Origin: Mogibacterium sp.
GTDB lineage: Bacteria > Bacillota > Clostridia > Peptostreptococcales > Anaerovoracaceae
Assembly: GCA_017433975.1 (NCBI GenBank)
Contig: JAFRGD010000012.1
Span: 1 to 64,000, forward strand
DNA: 64,000 nucleotides
Reading direction: 5' to 3'
Shown here: one piece after another, positions 41,617 to 50,581 of the stretch
Layout of the letters: each line of letters begins with the position of its first letter
Numbering within the stretch: the stretch's first letter is position 1
Made by a program: the position numbers and the translations under genes
Notes under the pieces: generated by a model
Database searches by the model: none
Told to the model about the DNA's origin: nothing
The model's input: only the letters and a program-made list of their open reading frames with translations

Positions 41617-41645
41617 TTGAACAACGCCGGAACTCGTGCTATTCT
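41617..41645 (+). promoter_or_regulatory. Promoter of the 41.7-kb gene
   Basis: TTGAAC (41617-41622), 17-bp spacer, TATTCT (41640-41645). Confidence 0.6.
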
Positions 41646-41673
41646 GAACTTGTACATCAAGGAGGGCAAACCC

Positions 41674-42267
41674 ATGAAAACAAAGACGAAAGTCATCATC
41701 ATACTCACCATCGTCCTGCTGATCGTGATCGGTGTTCTGATCATCGTTCTCCGGTCCGGGGTCATGCAGAACAAATTCGACGAAGTCCAGGGCGACCTGG
41801 TCGGCCACGCGTTCAACATCGAGGCTTACGACTCGTACGGCGAGGAAACGCTCTCCGTCAGCGGCAAGAGCGTCTCGATCTCCGGCAACCGGCAGGGCGA
41901 AGACCTGACGAGCGTCATCACGATCACGATCGACGGCAAGGAAATCCAATCCTGCGGCGACACCCTGATTTTTGCGGAAAAAGGCCTCGTCAAAGAACTC
42001 GACTTCACGTCCCAGATCGAGGATCAGGGCCGCGCCATCCCGTCGCTTTCGTATAAGATCAACCAGTACGCGAATAAATTCGGCAAGAGCCGCATCGTCA
42101 TCATCAAGTCCCAGGAGGGGCAGCCGCTGATGGCGTACAGCGGCGATAAGGTCTACTGGGAGATCGTCAACGACCTGCCGAAGACGACCAAGCTCATGAT
42201 CGACGGCAAGGCGCTTTACATCCACCGCGCGAACTTCCAGATCATCGACAAAAAACTCATCAGTTAA
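41674..42267 (+). CDS. Membrane-anchored hypothetical protein
   Basis: 197 aa from the ATG at 41674 (AAGGAGGG upstream). One N-terminal helix (VIIILTIVLLIVIGVLIIVL) anchors a 170-residue soluble domain outside the cell; the domain has LSVSGKSVSISGNR, SVITITIDGKEI and a C-terminal LMIDGKALYIHR pattern, mostly beta. I recognise no family. It has its own promoter and is followed by the cysteine desulfidase-like gene after 83 bases. Confidence 0.7.
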   Translation: MKTKTKVIIILTIVLLIVIGVLIIVLRSGVMQNKFDEVQGDLVGHAFNIEAYDSYGEETLSVSGKSVSISGNRQGEDLTSVITITIDGKEIQSCGDTLIFAEKGLVKELDFTSQIEDQGRAIPSLSYKINQYANKFGKSRIVIIKSQEGQPLMAYSGDKVYWEIVNDLPKTTKLMIDGKALYIHRANFQIIDKKLIS

Positions 42268-42350
42268 CCGCGCGATTTGTGATAAAATATAGTGTAGATG
42301 TTTTTTGCAACCCTTAACGCACCACGCACACGGAACACGGAGGTTTCGAC

Positions 42351-43625
42351 ATGGACTGTACACACTGTAGGGCTTTCATCGAAGTATTAAACAAAGAACT
42401 GGTTCCGGCGCTCGGATGCACCGAGCCGATCGCGGTCGCTTACGCGGCGGCCAAAGCACGCGAAGTACTCGGCAGGATGCCCGAACACGCCGATATCAAG
42501 TGCAGCGGAAACATCATCAAGAACGTCAAAGGCGTCAAGGTCCCGAATTCCAACGGAATGATCGGAATCGGCGCGGCGGCGGTCCTCGGCATCGTCGGCG
42601 GACGGGCGGACAAGGAGCTCGAAGTTCTGACGGAAGTGACCGAAGACCACATCGCCGAGACCAAACGCCTGTTGAAAGAAGGCTTTATCACGACGTCCCT
42701 GGCGGAGGACGTCGACAACCTATACATCGAAATCACCGTAACCGCCGGCGAGGAAAGCGCCAAGGTCGTCATCGTGAACCGTCACACGCTCATCACCGAG
42801 ATCGAAAAGAACGGTGAGATCATCTACTCCCAGAGCATCGAGCACGAGCAGGATGAGACCGACTGGAAGAGCTGGAGCATCGCCGCGATCGTCGACTTCG
42901 CGAACTACGTCGACATCGACGTCGTCAAGGATACGCTCCGGCGGCAAATCCAGATGAACACGGAGATCGCCGAGGAGGGCCTCAAGACCCCTTACGGCGC
43001 GCAGATCGGACGGCTGCTGCTGGAGACGGAGGGCGACTCCCTCCGGACCCGCGCCCGCGCCCGCGCTGCGGCCGGCTCGGACGCCCGCATGGGCGGCTGC
43101 GCGCTCCCGGTCGTCATCAACTCCGGCAGCGGAAACCAGGGCGTGACCGTTTCCATGCCGCTCGTTGAATACGCCAAGGATCATCAGATCTCCGAGGAGC
43201 GCCTCTACCGCTCGCTGATCGTATCCAACCTGGTCTCCGTTTATCAGAAGCATTTCATCGGCAGCCTCTCCTCCTTCTGCGGCGCGGTTACCGCGGCCTC
43301 GGGCGCAGGCGCAGGCATCGCCTACATGCTGGGCGGCTCCTACGAGGAGATCTGCCACACCATCATCAATACCGTTGCCAACGTCGGCGGCATCATCTGC
43401 GATGGAGCCAAGTCGTCCTGCGCCGCCAAGATCGCGAGTGCCGTCGAGGCCGCCATCATGGGCTACGAGCAGAGCATCCGCGGCCTGTCTTTCGCACCGC
43501 AGGAGGGCATCGTCATGGACGACATCGAAGACACCATCCGCAGCATGGGCTACATCGGCCGCGTCGGCATGGCGGCCACGGACAAGACCGTCCTCAACAT
43601 CATGATTGGCAAGATCAAGCCGTGA
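42351..43625 (+). CDS. L-cysteine desulfidase-like / UPF0597 protein
   Basis: 424 aa of the UPF0597/CyuA (YhaM) family, related to the alpha subunit of iron-sulfur L-serine dehydratase. In archaea and E. coli, members release sulfide from L-cysteine, giving pyruvate and ammonia. PALGCTEPIAVAYA (residues 19-32) holds the first cluster Cys; later Cys lie in the ICDGAKSSCAAKI segment, which carries the other ligands. Glycine-rich GGCALPVVINSGSGNQG is the substrate loop. Length fits the family. A cytoplasmic Fe-S lyase for cysteine catabolism or sulfide supply is likely; serine as substrate cannot be excluded. Confidence 0.87.
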   Translation: MDCTHCRAFIEVLNKELVPALGCTEPIAVAYAAAKAREVLGRMPEHADIKCSGNIIKNVKGVKVPNSNGMIGIGAAAVLGIVGGRADKELEVLTEVTEDHIAETKRLLKEGFITTSLAEDVDNLYIEITVTAGEESAKVVIVNRHTLITEIEKNGEIIYSQSIEHEQDETDWKSWSIAAIVDFANYVDIDVVKDTLRRQIQMNTEIAEEGLKTPYGAQIGRLLLETEGDSLRTRARARAAAGSDARMGGCALPVVINSGSGNQGVTVSMPLVEYAKDHQISEERLYRSLIVSNLVSVYQKHFIGSLSSFCGAVTAASGAGAGIAYMLGGSYEEICHTIINTVANVGGIICDGAKSSCAAKIASAVEAAIMGYEQSIRGLSFAPQEGIVMDDIEDTIRSMGYIGRVGMAATDKTVLNIMIGKIKP

Positions 43626-43656
43626 AGCAACCGATTCGCAGTTTATAGATTGATTT

Positions 43657-44742
43657 ATGACGGATAACAGCAACGAAAACATCGAACGCACCGGCAGGTT
43701 GTTTGTCGACGACCCGTTTGACGGGACCGACGGCACCGCGTCCGGGTCCGGGACCGGCGAAGCCGGCAGCGGGCCGCGACACCGGCGCAGGGGCGGAACC
43801 GATTCCTGCAGCGCCACAGGCGCAGGTGCCGGCGGAACTGCAGCAGCCGGCGCCGGCGGCGCTGACACTGGCGCAACCGGCGGCCGCGGAACAGGTACAG
43901 GCACCGGCGGACGGAAGCCCGGCGGCAAAGGCAAACCGGCCTTCCTGATTTTGGTCCTGGTCGCCATCGTCGCAATCTTCGGATATACGCAAGGTTGGTT
44001 CGGCGGCGGTTCGACCGCACCGTCCACCACCCCGAGTACCACACCGGCCCCGTCGTCCACGCCTCAGAAGCCGACCTTCTCCTCCGGATCGAGTTCAACG
44101 ACGTCGGACCCGGAGCCATCGTCGACGGACACGACGGATTCCGGGGACGGGCAGACGACGGATACGAACAACGGCACGGACGCGACCGAACCCGCTGTCG
44201 TTGAGACGCCTTCGGCAGACACTTCCCGGGACGGCCTCGAGACGCGCGATCTGATCGGCGGGACCTGGACGTCCATCGAGAGCGGCTGGGAGTACAACAT
44301 CTACCTCGCGCCGGACGGCCCGACGTCCTTTGGCCGCGGCAGGGCTGTCATCGAGACCTCGGACAGCAAATACGCGCACCTCTTTACTTATGAAGTGCAG
44401 TCCGACACCTGCCAGATCGAATCGGACGATTCCGACTTCGATGTGCGGCAGCTGAAATATAACCGCGACCTCGACCGCCTGATCATTTCGTCCAACGGCG
44501 TGGAAGTCTACTTCGTGCGTCAGACCGAGCCGATCCACAACGCCGAGCAGGCGATGGACTACGCCCGGCGCTTCGCCGTCAACTGCGGCTACACCGAGGC
44601 CAGCCTGGAAGGCTTCGTCCTGCTCTGTGAAAAGACGACCGCCGAGGGCTATCTCGTCCGCGGCTACACCGAGGACGAGTACATGCGGTACACATCGTTC
44701 CTCTGGACCATCACACCGGACGGCCGGATCCTCGGCGTATAG
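43657..44742 (+). CDS. Single-pass membrane protein with low-complexity arms
   Basis: 361 aa. Residues 1-95 are Gly/Ala/Thr-rich, one helix (FLILVLVAIVAIFGY, about 98-112) crosses the membrane, a Ser/Thr/Asp-rich stalk follows to about 190, and a 160-residue outer domain ends the chain (GTWTSIESGWEYNIYLAPDG and a final SFLWTITPDGRILGV). No family recognised. In the N-terminal arm the +2 frame (43703-43948) reads as an Ala/Pro/Gln-rich linker with stronger G/C at third positions than the annotated frame, so a pair of compensating frameshifts, natural or from sequencing, is possible. Confidence 0.65.
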   Translation: MTDNSNENIERTGRLFVDDPFDGTDGTASGSGTGEAGSGPRHRRRGGTDSCSATGAGAGGTAAAGAGGADTGATGGRGTGTGTGGRKPGGKGKPAFLILVLVAIVAIFGYTQGWFGGGSTAPSTTPSTTPAPSSTPQKPTFSSGSSSTTSDPEPSSTDTTDSGDGQTTDTNNGTDATEPAVVETPSADTSRDGLETRDLIGGTWTSIESGWEYNIYLAPDGPTSFGRGRAVIETSDSKYAHLFTYEVQSDTCQIESDDSDFDVRQLKYNRDLDRLIISSNGVEVYFVRQTEPIHNAEQAMDYARRFAVNCGYTEASLEGFVLLCEKTTAEGYLVRGYTEDEYMRYTSFLWTITPDGRILGV

Positions 44743-44804
44743 GTTGTATCGGTATCAAAAGTTATTATTAATCGTTTTTCTAGTTAAGAAAGGAAAGACA
44801 AACC

Positions 44805-45035
44805 ATGGAAACAAATGATTTCCCATCAAAAGGCCTCTACCTCGGACTGACGATCTTCGGATTCCTCTGCGGCATTCTCTGGGGCATCCTCTCGATCGGA
44901 CCGTACCGGAACATGAGCGCCGCGATTGAGGCGGGCGACGCCCCGCTTGCGCAGGCCTACGCGAAGAAAATCCGGACCTACGTCATCATCGGCGTCATCG
45001 TCAACGTCATCCTCCTCTTCATGCGGAGCAGATAA
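44805..45035 (+). CDS. Small two-helix membrane protein
   Basis: 76 aa with two hydrophobic helices (residues about 11-32 and 58-73) separated by a charged loop containing DAPLAQAYAKKIR. The ribosome site AAGAAAGGAAAG lies 11 bases before the ATG. This layout resembles the small CD225/TM2-like proteins of Firmicutes, but I cannot assign a family. It ends 11 bases before the methionine sulfoxide reductase gene and may be co-transcribed. Confidence 0.65.
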   Translation: METNDFPSKGLYLGLTIFGFLCGILWGILSIGPYRNMSAAIEAGDAPLAQAYAKKIRTYVIIGVIVNVILLFMRSR

Positions 45036-45046
45036 CTCGCCGCGTC

Positions 45047-45544
45047 ATGGTTGACTACGCGTTACTCTGCGAACAGATTCGATCCCTGGCAGAAGCGTCC
45101 GCGGACCCGGTTCCGGTGCTCGCGAACGCGTCGGCCCTGCTTTACGATGCGCTCCCGGACCTGAACTGGGCCGGGTTTTATCTCGTGCGGAACGTCGGGG
45201 ACATGGGCGCGGTAACCGACGGCGCGGCCAACGGTGCGCAGGAGCTCCTCCTCGGACCGTTCCAGGGCAAGCCGGCGTGCGTCCAGATCGCGTACGGCAA
45301 AGGCGTCTGCGGCACCGCGTGGGCTGCCGACGCGACGCAGCTCGTTCCAAACGTCCACGAATTTCCGGGACACATCGCCTGCGACAGCGCTTCCAACTCC
45401 GAAATCGTCGTCCCTCTGCATCACGGCGGAGCGGTGGCCGGCGTGCTCGACATCGACAGCCCGCTGTTCGACCGCTTCAACGCGGCGGACCGCGACGGCC
45501 TGACATGTTTCGCGCGCACCCTCGAGCAGATCATTCTTTGGTAA
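45047..45544 (+). CDS. Free methionine-(R)-sulfoxide reductase (GAF domain)
   Basis: 165-aa GAF-domain enzyme that reduces free methionine-R-sulfoxide in the cytoplasm. The three Cys characteristic of fRMsr are visible in ACVQIAYGKGVCG and HIACDSASNSE, and WAGFYLV plus VLDIDSP are the family's other marks. It is a single-domain protein of the usual length. The start at 45047 has no strong ribosome site, but it aligns with the family. It lies between a small membrane protein and a HEYGH protein with gaps of 11-12 bases, so the three probably form one transcript. Confidence 0.88.
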   Translation: MVDYALLCEQIRSLAEASADPVPVLANASALLYDALPDLNWAGFYLVRNVGDMGAVTDGAANGAQELLLGPFQGKPACVQIAYGKGVCGTAWAADATQLVPNVHEFPGHIACDSASNSEIVVPLHHGGAVAGVLDIDSPLFDRFNAADRDGLTCFARTLEQIILW

Positions 45545-45556
45545 AACGGTAATTCA

Positions 45557-45955
45557 ATGGCAGACCTCTTCACGATATTGCAATGGACGTGGGGCTTCCC
45601 ACAGACGGCCGTCGGGGCGGCGCTTTACCTGCTGAACCACGACAAGCGGCACTTTAATTATCACGGCGCCTGCGTCACGACGTGGGAGAGCATCGAGTGC
45701 GTTTCGCTGGGTAAATTCATCTTCATCCACGAGCGCGCCCCGTACCTGCTCCCGCATGAATACGGCCATTCGATTCAGTCCCTGATTCTGGGACCGTTAT
45801 ACTTTCCATTGATAGGGCTCCCGTCGGCGATCTGGAACCGCTCCCCGCACCTGCAGCGCGCCCGGCGGCAGCGCGGCATCTCCTATTATGCCGCACCGTT
45901 CGAGCGCACCGCCAACACCCTCGCCCACATTCTGGGCGTCAAGCCGGAGGAGTAG
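45557..45955 (+). CDS. Small protein with HEYGH motif
   Basis: 132 aa. LLPHEYGHSIQSLILG (residues about 65-80) contains the HExxH-like zinc site of metallopeptidases, next to two hydrophobic stretches, so it may be a membrane-associated metalloprotease-like protein. Similar proteins are common in Clostridia without known function. A third metal ligand cannot be named with confidence; a later E or H would be expected. It follows the fRMsr gene by 12 bases. Confidence 0.7.
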   Translation: MADLFTILQWTWGFPQTAVGAALYLLNHDKRHFNYHGACVTTWESIECVSLGKFIFIHERAPYLLPHEYGHSIQSLILGPLYFPLIGLPSAIWNRSPHLQRARRQRGISYYAAPFERTANTLAHILGVKPEE

Positions 45956-46051
45956 CCGCCGCTATTTTGCGTCCGCAGAGTGCCGCCACACTACTTACTG
46001 TGGAAGGGTTCCCACGGCCGGTGTATCCCTCTTTTTTACCAAAATCTCCAT

Positions 46052-46072
46052 AACCCCCCGGTGGGGTTTTTT
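46052..46072 (+). terminator. Short terminator
   Basis: AACCCC/GGGGTT stem with a small loop, then six T. Confidence 0.65.
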
Positions 46073-46195
46073 GTTATTTTGCTTGCGATTCCGGCCCCGG
46101 AATGTTAAAATTCAAGCAGGAAACGGAACGGCGATTGTTAGTTTCCGCTAACGGTAGTTACGGCCCGCACCGCCCGAATTTTCAGGGGTAGACAG

Positions 46196-46771
46196 ATGCA
46201 GAACACCGACAACGACAACCTCCGCATCCGCATTCTGGACGCGGCGGCAGAGTTATTTGATAGCACCGGCATCCGGTTCACCGTGGACGATCTCGCCCGT
46301 TCTTTAGGGATGAGCAAAAAAACGATTTATACTGTTTTCCGCGACAAGCGGTCGATTATGACGGAGACGATCGACCGTTTTTTTGATGACGCGACGGCCG
46401 AGGAGGCCCGCATTCTCTCAGACACCACGCTCAGCGTCCCGGAGCAGCTCCGCGAGGTCATCGGCAACGTCCCGCCGCGCTACGCGGGCAACAAGCTCAC
46501 CCAGCTCTTCGTCCTCAAGGAGAAATACCCTGCGGTCTACCGCCACTGGCAGCACCGCCGCGAGGAGTACTGGAACGGCATCGCCGCACTGCTCGAGCGC
46601 GGCATCGCGCAGGGTGTGATCCGGCCGGTGTCCATCCCGGTCTTCAAGACCATGTTCCAGGCGACGATCGAGCAGTTCTTCCAGCAGGACGTCCTCGTCC
46701 GCAACAACATCTCGTACCGCGACGCCCTCATGGAGGTCGCCGACGTCCTGGTGAACGGGATCGTTCTCTGA
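46196..46771 (+). CDS. TetR/AcrR-family regulator
   Basis: 191 aa. Residues about 8-55 form the TetR helix-turn-helix (RILDAAAELFDSTGIRFTVDD, LGMSKKTIYTVFRDK). The rest is an all-helical ligand-binding domain with no named subfamily. It is a repressor by family. It stands 106 bases before the 931-aa oxidoreductase gene and in the same orientation, so that operon is the obvious target; an inverted repeat lies in between. Only a faint GGGGTAGAC ribosome site precedes the ATG. Confidence 0.85.
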   Translation: MQNTDNDNLRIRILDAAAELFDSTGIRFTVDDLARSLGMSKKTIYTVFRDKRSIMTETIDRFFDDATAEEARILSDTTLSVPEQLREVIGNVPPRYAGNKLTQLFVLKEKYPAVYRHWQHRREEYWNGIAALLERGIAQGVIRPVSIPVFKTMFQATIEQFFQQDVLVRNNISYRDALMEVADVLVNGIVL

Positions 46772-46785
46772 CTAAGTTATGTATT

Positions 46786-46814
46786 GAATCGGCCGGGACC
46801 GTTTCGACCGATTC
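46786..46814. promoter_or_regulatory. Inverted repeat between tetR and the oxidoreductase operon
   Basis: GAATCGG (46786-46792) and CCGATTC (46808-46814), 15 bp apart; candidate operator or transcript hairpin in front of the operon. Confidence 0.4.
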
Positions 46815-46877
46815 GTTAAAAAGACATAAAAAATTCATTTATAGGCACGTTTTAGCAAAGTTTTAGGAGGGAAAAGT

Positions 46878-49673
46878 ATGGCAAAAAAAGCGAAAGGACT
46901 GACCCACGATGAGAAGATCTTTAAGCTTACCAAGATCATTACTGACCGCAAGGAGATCCTCCTCGGACTCGAGAAGCCTTCCAAGGATTCTCCGGAGTAC
47001 TGGGGATTTGACTGCGGCTATCAGTACATCGTGAGAAGGTACGGCAAGGACATCGCTGAGGATTGTCTCGACCTCGCGCTCATGATGGGCAAGCGCAAAC
47101 CGAGATTCTACGCCGATCTCAAGGAAATGACCGGCTGGGAAGACGACCACCTCAACAAGGTACTCGAGGCCATCTGCCAGTTCGGTCTGGTGGAATTCCA
47201 CAACGAGAACCTCGACGGCAAGAACCCGAACCACGAGCGGCGTTGGGTCCTCGACCAGTTTGTACCGGGCAGCGCCGAGATCATGGTCATGCGCGACCAG
47301 ATTTCGCCTGAGACCCCGGAGATCGCGGACTTCTTCGAGCGTATGACTTACCTGCCGCTGGCGGGCATCACCCAGATGGTCGCCCCGGGCGGCTCCGGCA
47401 TCGGCATGCACGTCATCCCGGTCGAAAAGGCCATCCCGGCGGAGTGCGAGTCGCTCGACATCGAGCACATCTCGTACTGGCTCAAGAAGTACGAAGGCCA
47501 GATCGGCCTCGGCATCTGCTCCTGCCGCAAGCAGCAGACCATCCGCGGCGAGGGCTCCGGCGACGTCATGCAGTATTGGTGCATGGGTCTCGGCGACTTC
47601 GCGGATTACTGCCGCGAGACCGGCATGGGCTATGATATCACTTACGAAGAAGCGATGGAGGTCCTGGAGAAGGCCGAGGAGAGAGGCTACGTCCACCAGG
47701 TCACCAACATCGACGGAGAGAACAAGATCTTCGCGATCTGCAACTGCGCCGTCGGCGTCTGCAACGCGCTCCGTACTTCGCAGCTCTTCAACACGCCAAA
47801 CCTGTCCGCGTCCGCGTACCGCTCCGAGGTTGACCCGGAGAAGTGCGTCGCCTGCGGCAAGTGCGTTGAGGTCTGCCCGGCCGGCGCGGTCAGACTCGGT
47901 CAGAAACTGTGCACCAAGCACGGTGAAATCGAATATCCAAAGCAGGAGCTGCCGGACAGCAACTTCTGGCCTGAGGAAAAATGGAACTGGAACTACAAGA
48001 ACGAGAACGGCGTCATCCAGACATGGCCGACCGGTACGGCGCCATGCAAATCCGCCTGCCCGCTCCACATTTCCATCCAGGGCTACATCGACATGGCCAG
48101 CAGAGGCGAGTACAGAGCGGCGCTCGAGCTAATCAAGCGCGACAACCCGTTCCCGGCCGTCTGCGGCGCGATCTGCCACAAATACTGCGAGCTCGAGTGC
48201 ACCAGAGGCACGGTCGACGATCCGCTCGCGATCGACGACATCAAGCAATTCATCGCTGCCAAGGACCTCGAGGACGAGCACAAATACATCCCGCCGATGA
48301 GATCCTGCACCAGAGAGCCGTTCGATCAGAAGATCGCCATCATCGGCTCCGGTCCTGCGGGCCTCTCCTGCGCGTACTTCCTCGCAATCGAGGGCTACAA
48401 GCCGGTCGTGTTTGAGAAGCAGGAAAGACCTGGCGGCATGATGACCCTCGGCATTCCGAACTTCCGCCTCGAGAAGGACACCGTCAGCGCGGAAATCGAC
48501 ATCCTCAAGGAAATGGGCGTGGAGATCCGCTGCGGCGTCGAGGTCGGCAAAGACGTCACCATCCAGGAGCTGCGTGAACAGGGCTTCAAGGGCTTCTTCG
48601 TCGGCACCGGCCTCCAGAACTGCGGCAGCCTCCGCATTCCGGGAGAGGACGCGGAAGGCGTCATCGGCGGCGTTGACTACGTCAAGAGCGTCACCCTCGG
48701 CAAGGCGGCTCCGCTGAGCGGCAAGGTCGTCGTCATCGGCGGCGGCAACATCGGCGCGGACGTCGCGCGTACGGCGATCCGTCAGGGCGCGGAGGAAGTC
48801 CACCTGTACTGCCTCGAGTCCTGGGACGAGATGCCGATGGGCGCGGAGGACCAGGAGTTCCTCCAGAACGAAGGCATCTTCATCCACGATGGATGGGGCC
48901 AGACCGAAGTCAGCGTCGAGGACGGCAAGTGCGCGGGCATCAAGTTCCGCAAGTGCGTCTCGGTCAAGAACGCAGAGGGCAGATTCGATCCTAAATTCGA
49001 CGATAACGAGACGACCGAGCAGGATTGCCAGACGATTCTCTTCAGCATCGGCCAGAAGCCGGATTACGGCAAACTGTTCGAGGGCACCAAGGTCGAGTTC
49101 AGCCCGAGAGGCTTCATCCTCGCGGACCCGATCACACTGCAGACCGCAGAGCCTGACATCTTCGCGGGCGGCGACAGCGTCTCCGGCCAGAAGTTCGTCG
49201 TTGACGCACTGGCCATGGGCCGTGAGGGTGCGGTATCGCTCCACAGATTCGTCAACAAGGGCCAGCACCTCATGATCCACCGCAACACACGTCAGTTCAC
49301 ACCGCTCAACAAGGACGACATCGTGATCCCGCCGGCAGACTACCGCAAGCCGCCGCGTCAGGTCCGTGGAATCGACGAGAGCAAGGTTCTGACGATGAAT
49401 TACGAGATCCGGAACTTCACCGAGGAACAGATCAAGAAAGAAGCCGAGCGGTGCCTCAAGTGCGGCCGCAGCGTCGTCGATACCAACAAGTGCATCGGCT
49501 GCGGCATGTGCACCGTCCAGTGCAAGTTCGACGCGATCCACCTCAAACGTCTCCCGGACGGCGACAAGTACTCCAACATGATCGCTGCCGAGCAGAAGTT
49601 CGTCGGTATCGGAAAGCACATGCCTGGCCGCGTCGCGCGGATCATCAAGAACAAGATCAGTGCTTCCAGATAA
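46878..49673 (+). CDS. Multidomain Fe-S/FAD-NAD(P) oxidoreductase, 931 aa
   Basis: Residues 1-310 form a domain with extra Cys (C214 and C216 in CSCRKQ, C288, C290, C295) preceded by a winged-helix-like region. A [4Fe-4S] site CVACGKCVEVCP lies at 323-334. Residues 385-480 match the glutamate-synthase small-subunit Fe-S domain (Cys-rich CKSACP, CGAICHKYCELEC). FAD site GSGPAG is at 490-495, NAD(P) site GGGNIGADVA near 620, and a C-terminal ferredoxin-like pair of Cys motifs (CLKCG, CIGCGMCTVQC) near 860-885. It most likely passes electrons from NAD(P)H, directly or by flavin bifurcation, to partner proteins encoded downstream. Relatively AGA-rich codon use suggests strong expression. Ribosome site AGGAGGGAAA. 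Confidence 0.85.
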   Translation: MAKKAKGLTHDEKIFKLTKIITDRKEILLGLEKPSKDSPEYWGFDCGYQYIVRRYGKDIAEDCLDLALMMGKRKPRFYADLKEMTGWEDDHLNKVLEAICQFGLVEFHNENLDGKNPNHERRWVLDQFVPGSAEIMVMRDQISPETPEIADFFERMTYLPLAGITQMVAPGGSGIGMHVIPVEKAIPAECESLDIEHISYWLKKYEGQIGLGICSCRKQQTIRGEGSGDVMQYWCMGLGDFADYCRETGMGYDITYEEAMEVLEKAEERGYVHQVTNIDGENKIFAICNCAVGVCNALRTSQLFNTPNLSASAYRSEVDPEKCVACGKCVEVCPAGAVRLGQKLCTKHGEIEYPKQELPDSNFWPEEKWNWNYKNENGVIQTWPTGTAPCKSACPLHISIQGYIDMASRGEYRAALELIKRDNPFPAVCGAICHKYCELECTRGTVDDPLAIDDIKQFIAAKDLEDEHKYIPPMRSCTREPFDQKIAIIGSGPAGLSCAYFLAIEGYKPVVFEKQERPGGMMTLGIPNFRLEKDTVSAEIDILKEMGVEIRCGVEVGKDVTIQELREQGFKGFFVGTGLQNCGSLRIPGEDAEGVIGGVDYVKSVTLGKAAPLSGKVVVIGGGNIGADVARTAIRQGAEEVHLYCLESWDEMPMGAEDQEFLQNEGIFIHDGWGQTEVSVEDGKCAGIKFRKCVSVKNAEGRFDPKFDDNETTEQDCQTILFSIGQKPDYGKLFEGTKVEFSPRGFILADPITLQTAEPDIFAGGDSVSGQKFVVDALAMGREGAVSLHRFVNKGQHLMIHRNTRQFTPLNKDDIVIPPADYRKPPRQVRGIDESKVLTMNYEIRNFTEEQIKKEAERCLKCGRSVVDTNKCIGCGMCTVQCKFDAIHLKRLPDGDKYSNMIAAEQKFVGIGKHMPGRVARIIKNKISASR

Positions 49674-49693
49674 CCAGAATCGGATAATCAATC

Positions 49694-50095
49694 ATGCACG
49701 AACTCGGATTAATTAATTACGTAGTAAAAGAGGTAAGCAAAATCGCTGAGGAGCAGAACGTCACCAAGGTCCGCTCCGTAACGCTGCAGTTTGGTGAGGT
49801 GTCCGGCATCGTGACGTCTTACCTGCACGATTACTGGCAATGGTACACCAAGAAATTCCCGATGTTTGAGGGCGCAGCGCTCAAGACCGAGGAAATCCCT
49901 GCCGTTACCTGGTGCGACGACTGCAAGACCACCTACTCGACCGTAACCTACGGCAAGACCTGCCCGCGGTGCGGGAGCGGCCACACGTGGCTGCTTCGCG
50001 GCAACGAGATGATGATCAAAGAAATCGAAGTCGAGGACGATACCGACGAACCCGGCGAAGCCTTCGTGGAGACCGGTGAATACCGCCCTCAGTGA
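49694..50095 (+). CDS. hypA: HypA-like nickel/zinc metallochaperone
   Basis: 133 aa. The MHEL start (His2 is the Ni ligand in HypA), the N-terminal alpha/beta domain and the zinc ribbon WCDDCKTTY...CPRCGSG are all present, so it is a HypA-family protein, normally delivering nickel to [NiFe]-hydrogenase or urease. No hydrogenase, hypB or other hyp gene is in the window. It begins 20 bases after the oxidoreductase gene, inside the operon. Its C-terminal tail is longer and more acidic than usual. Whether it serves the operon's enzymes or a hydrogenase elsewhere is open. Confidence 0.88.
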   Translation: MHELGLINYVVKEVSKIAEEQNVTKVRSVTLQFGEVSGIVTSYLHDYWQWYTKKFPMFEGAALKTEEIPAVTWCDDCKTTYSTVTYGKTCPRCGSGHTWLLRGNEMMIKEIEVEDDTDEPGEAFVETGEYRPQ

Positions 50096-50122
50096 TTTGC
50101 ACCTTTAATTAAGGAGGTTCCA

Positions 50123-50317
50123 ATGACCACTCAGGAAATGCGCGACGTTGTGAAACAGCTCAATGTCGGGCTGTTCAAAATGAACTACAAGGCAGGCGTC
50201 CGTCTGCCGAACCTCGAGGCTTTTCTTGCCGGCGACGACAGCGCGCTGGACGCCAAGGCTCTGGAGAGACTCGGAAAGATGCTCGAAGGCGAAGTGAAAA
50301 AGAGCAAAAAGAAATAA
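50123..50317 (+). CDS. Small operon protein, 64 aa
   Basis: A 64-residue protein with a basic, Lys-rich C-terminus (KKSKKK) and helical character (MTTQEMRDVVKQLNVGLF). It has a perfect ribosome site (AAGGAGG, 6 bases upstream), lies 27 bases after hypA and 12 before another small gene. No family recognised. The context suggests a subunit or accessory peptide of the reductase-like complex encoded here. Confidence 0.7.
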   Translation: MTTQEMRDVVKQLNVGLFKMNYKAGVRLPNLEAFLAGDDSALDAKALERLGKMLEGEVKKSKKK

Positions 50318-50329
50318 GGGGAGAGACTG

Positions 50330-50551
50330 ATGAAAGAATATACTTTTGAAGAGCAGACCCGCATCGCGGACGGTATTTCTGAGGACGGGACGATCAGCCC
50401 GGAGGCAGAAAAAGAAATCCTCGCGGCGATCGCTGCGGGCAGAGCGGAAGAACTCCCGATGGGCGAGATCAAGAGACAGCTCCGGAGCAAGCTCGGGAAC
50501 TCGGGCAAGCCGGGCAGCAAGGTCTCCAAGGCCGTTGACAAGCTTTGGTAA
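50330..50551 (+). CDS. Small operon protein, 73 aa
   Basis: A 73-residue, mostly helical protein (ISPEAEKEILAAIAAGRAEELPMGEIKRQL). A ribosome site (GGGGAGAGA) precedes the ATG. It ends 30 bases before the dehydratase-like subunit gene. No family recognised; it is unlike its 64-aa neighbour. Two small unknown genes inserted at this point is the operon's distinctive feature. Confidence 0.68.
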   Translation: MKEYTFEEQTRIADGISEDGTISPEAEKEILAAIAAGRAEELPMGEIKRQLRSKLGNSGKPGSKVSKAVDKLW

Positions 50552-50581
50552 TCCGCCAGCAGAACCACAGGAGGGAAAAAG

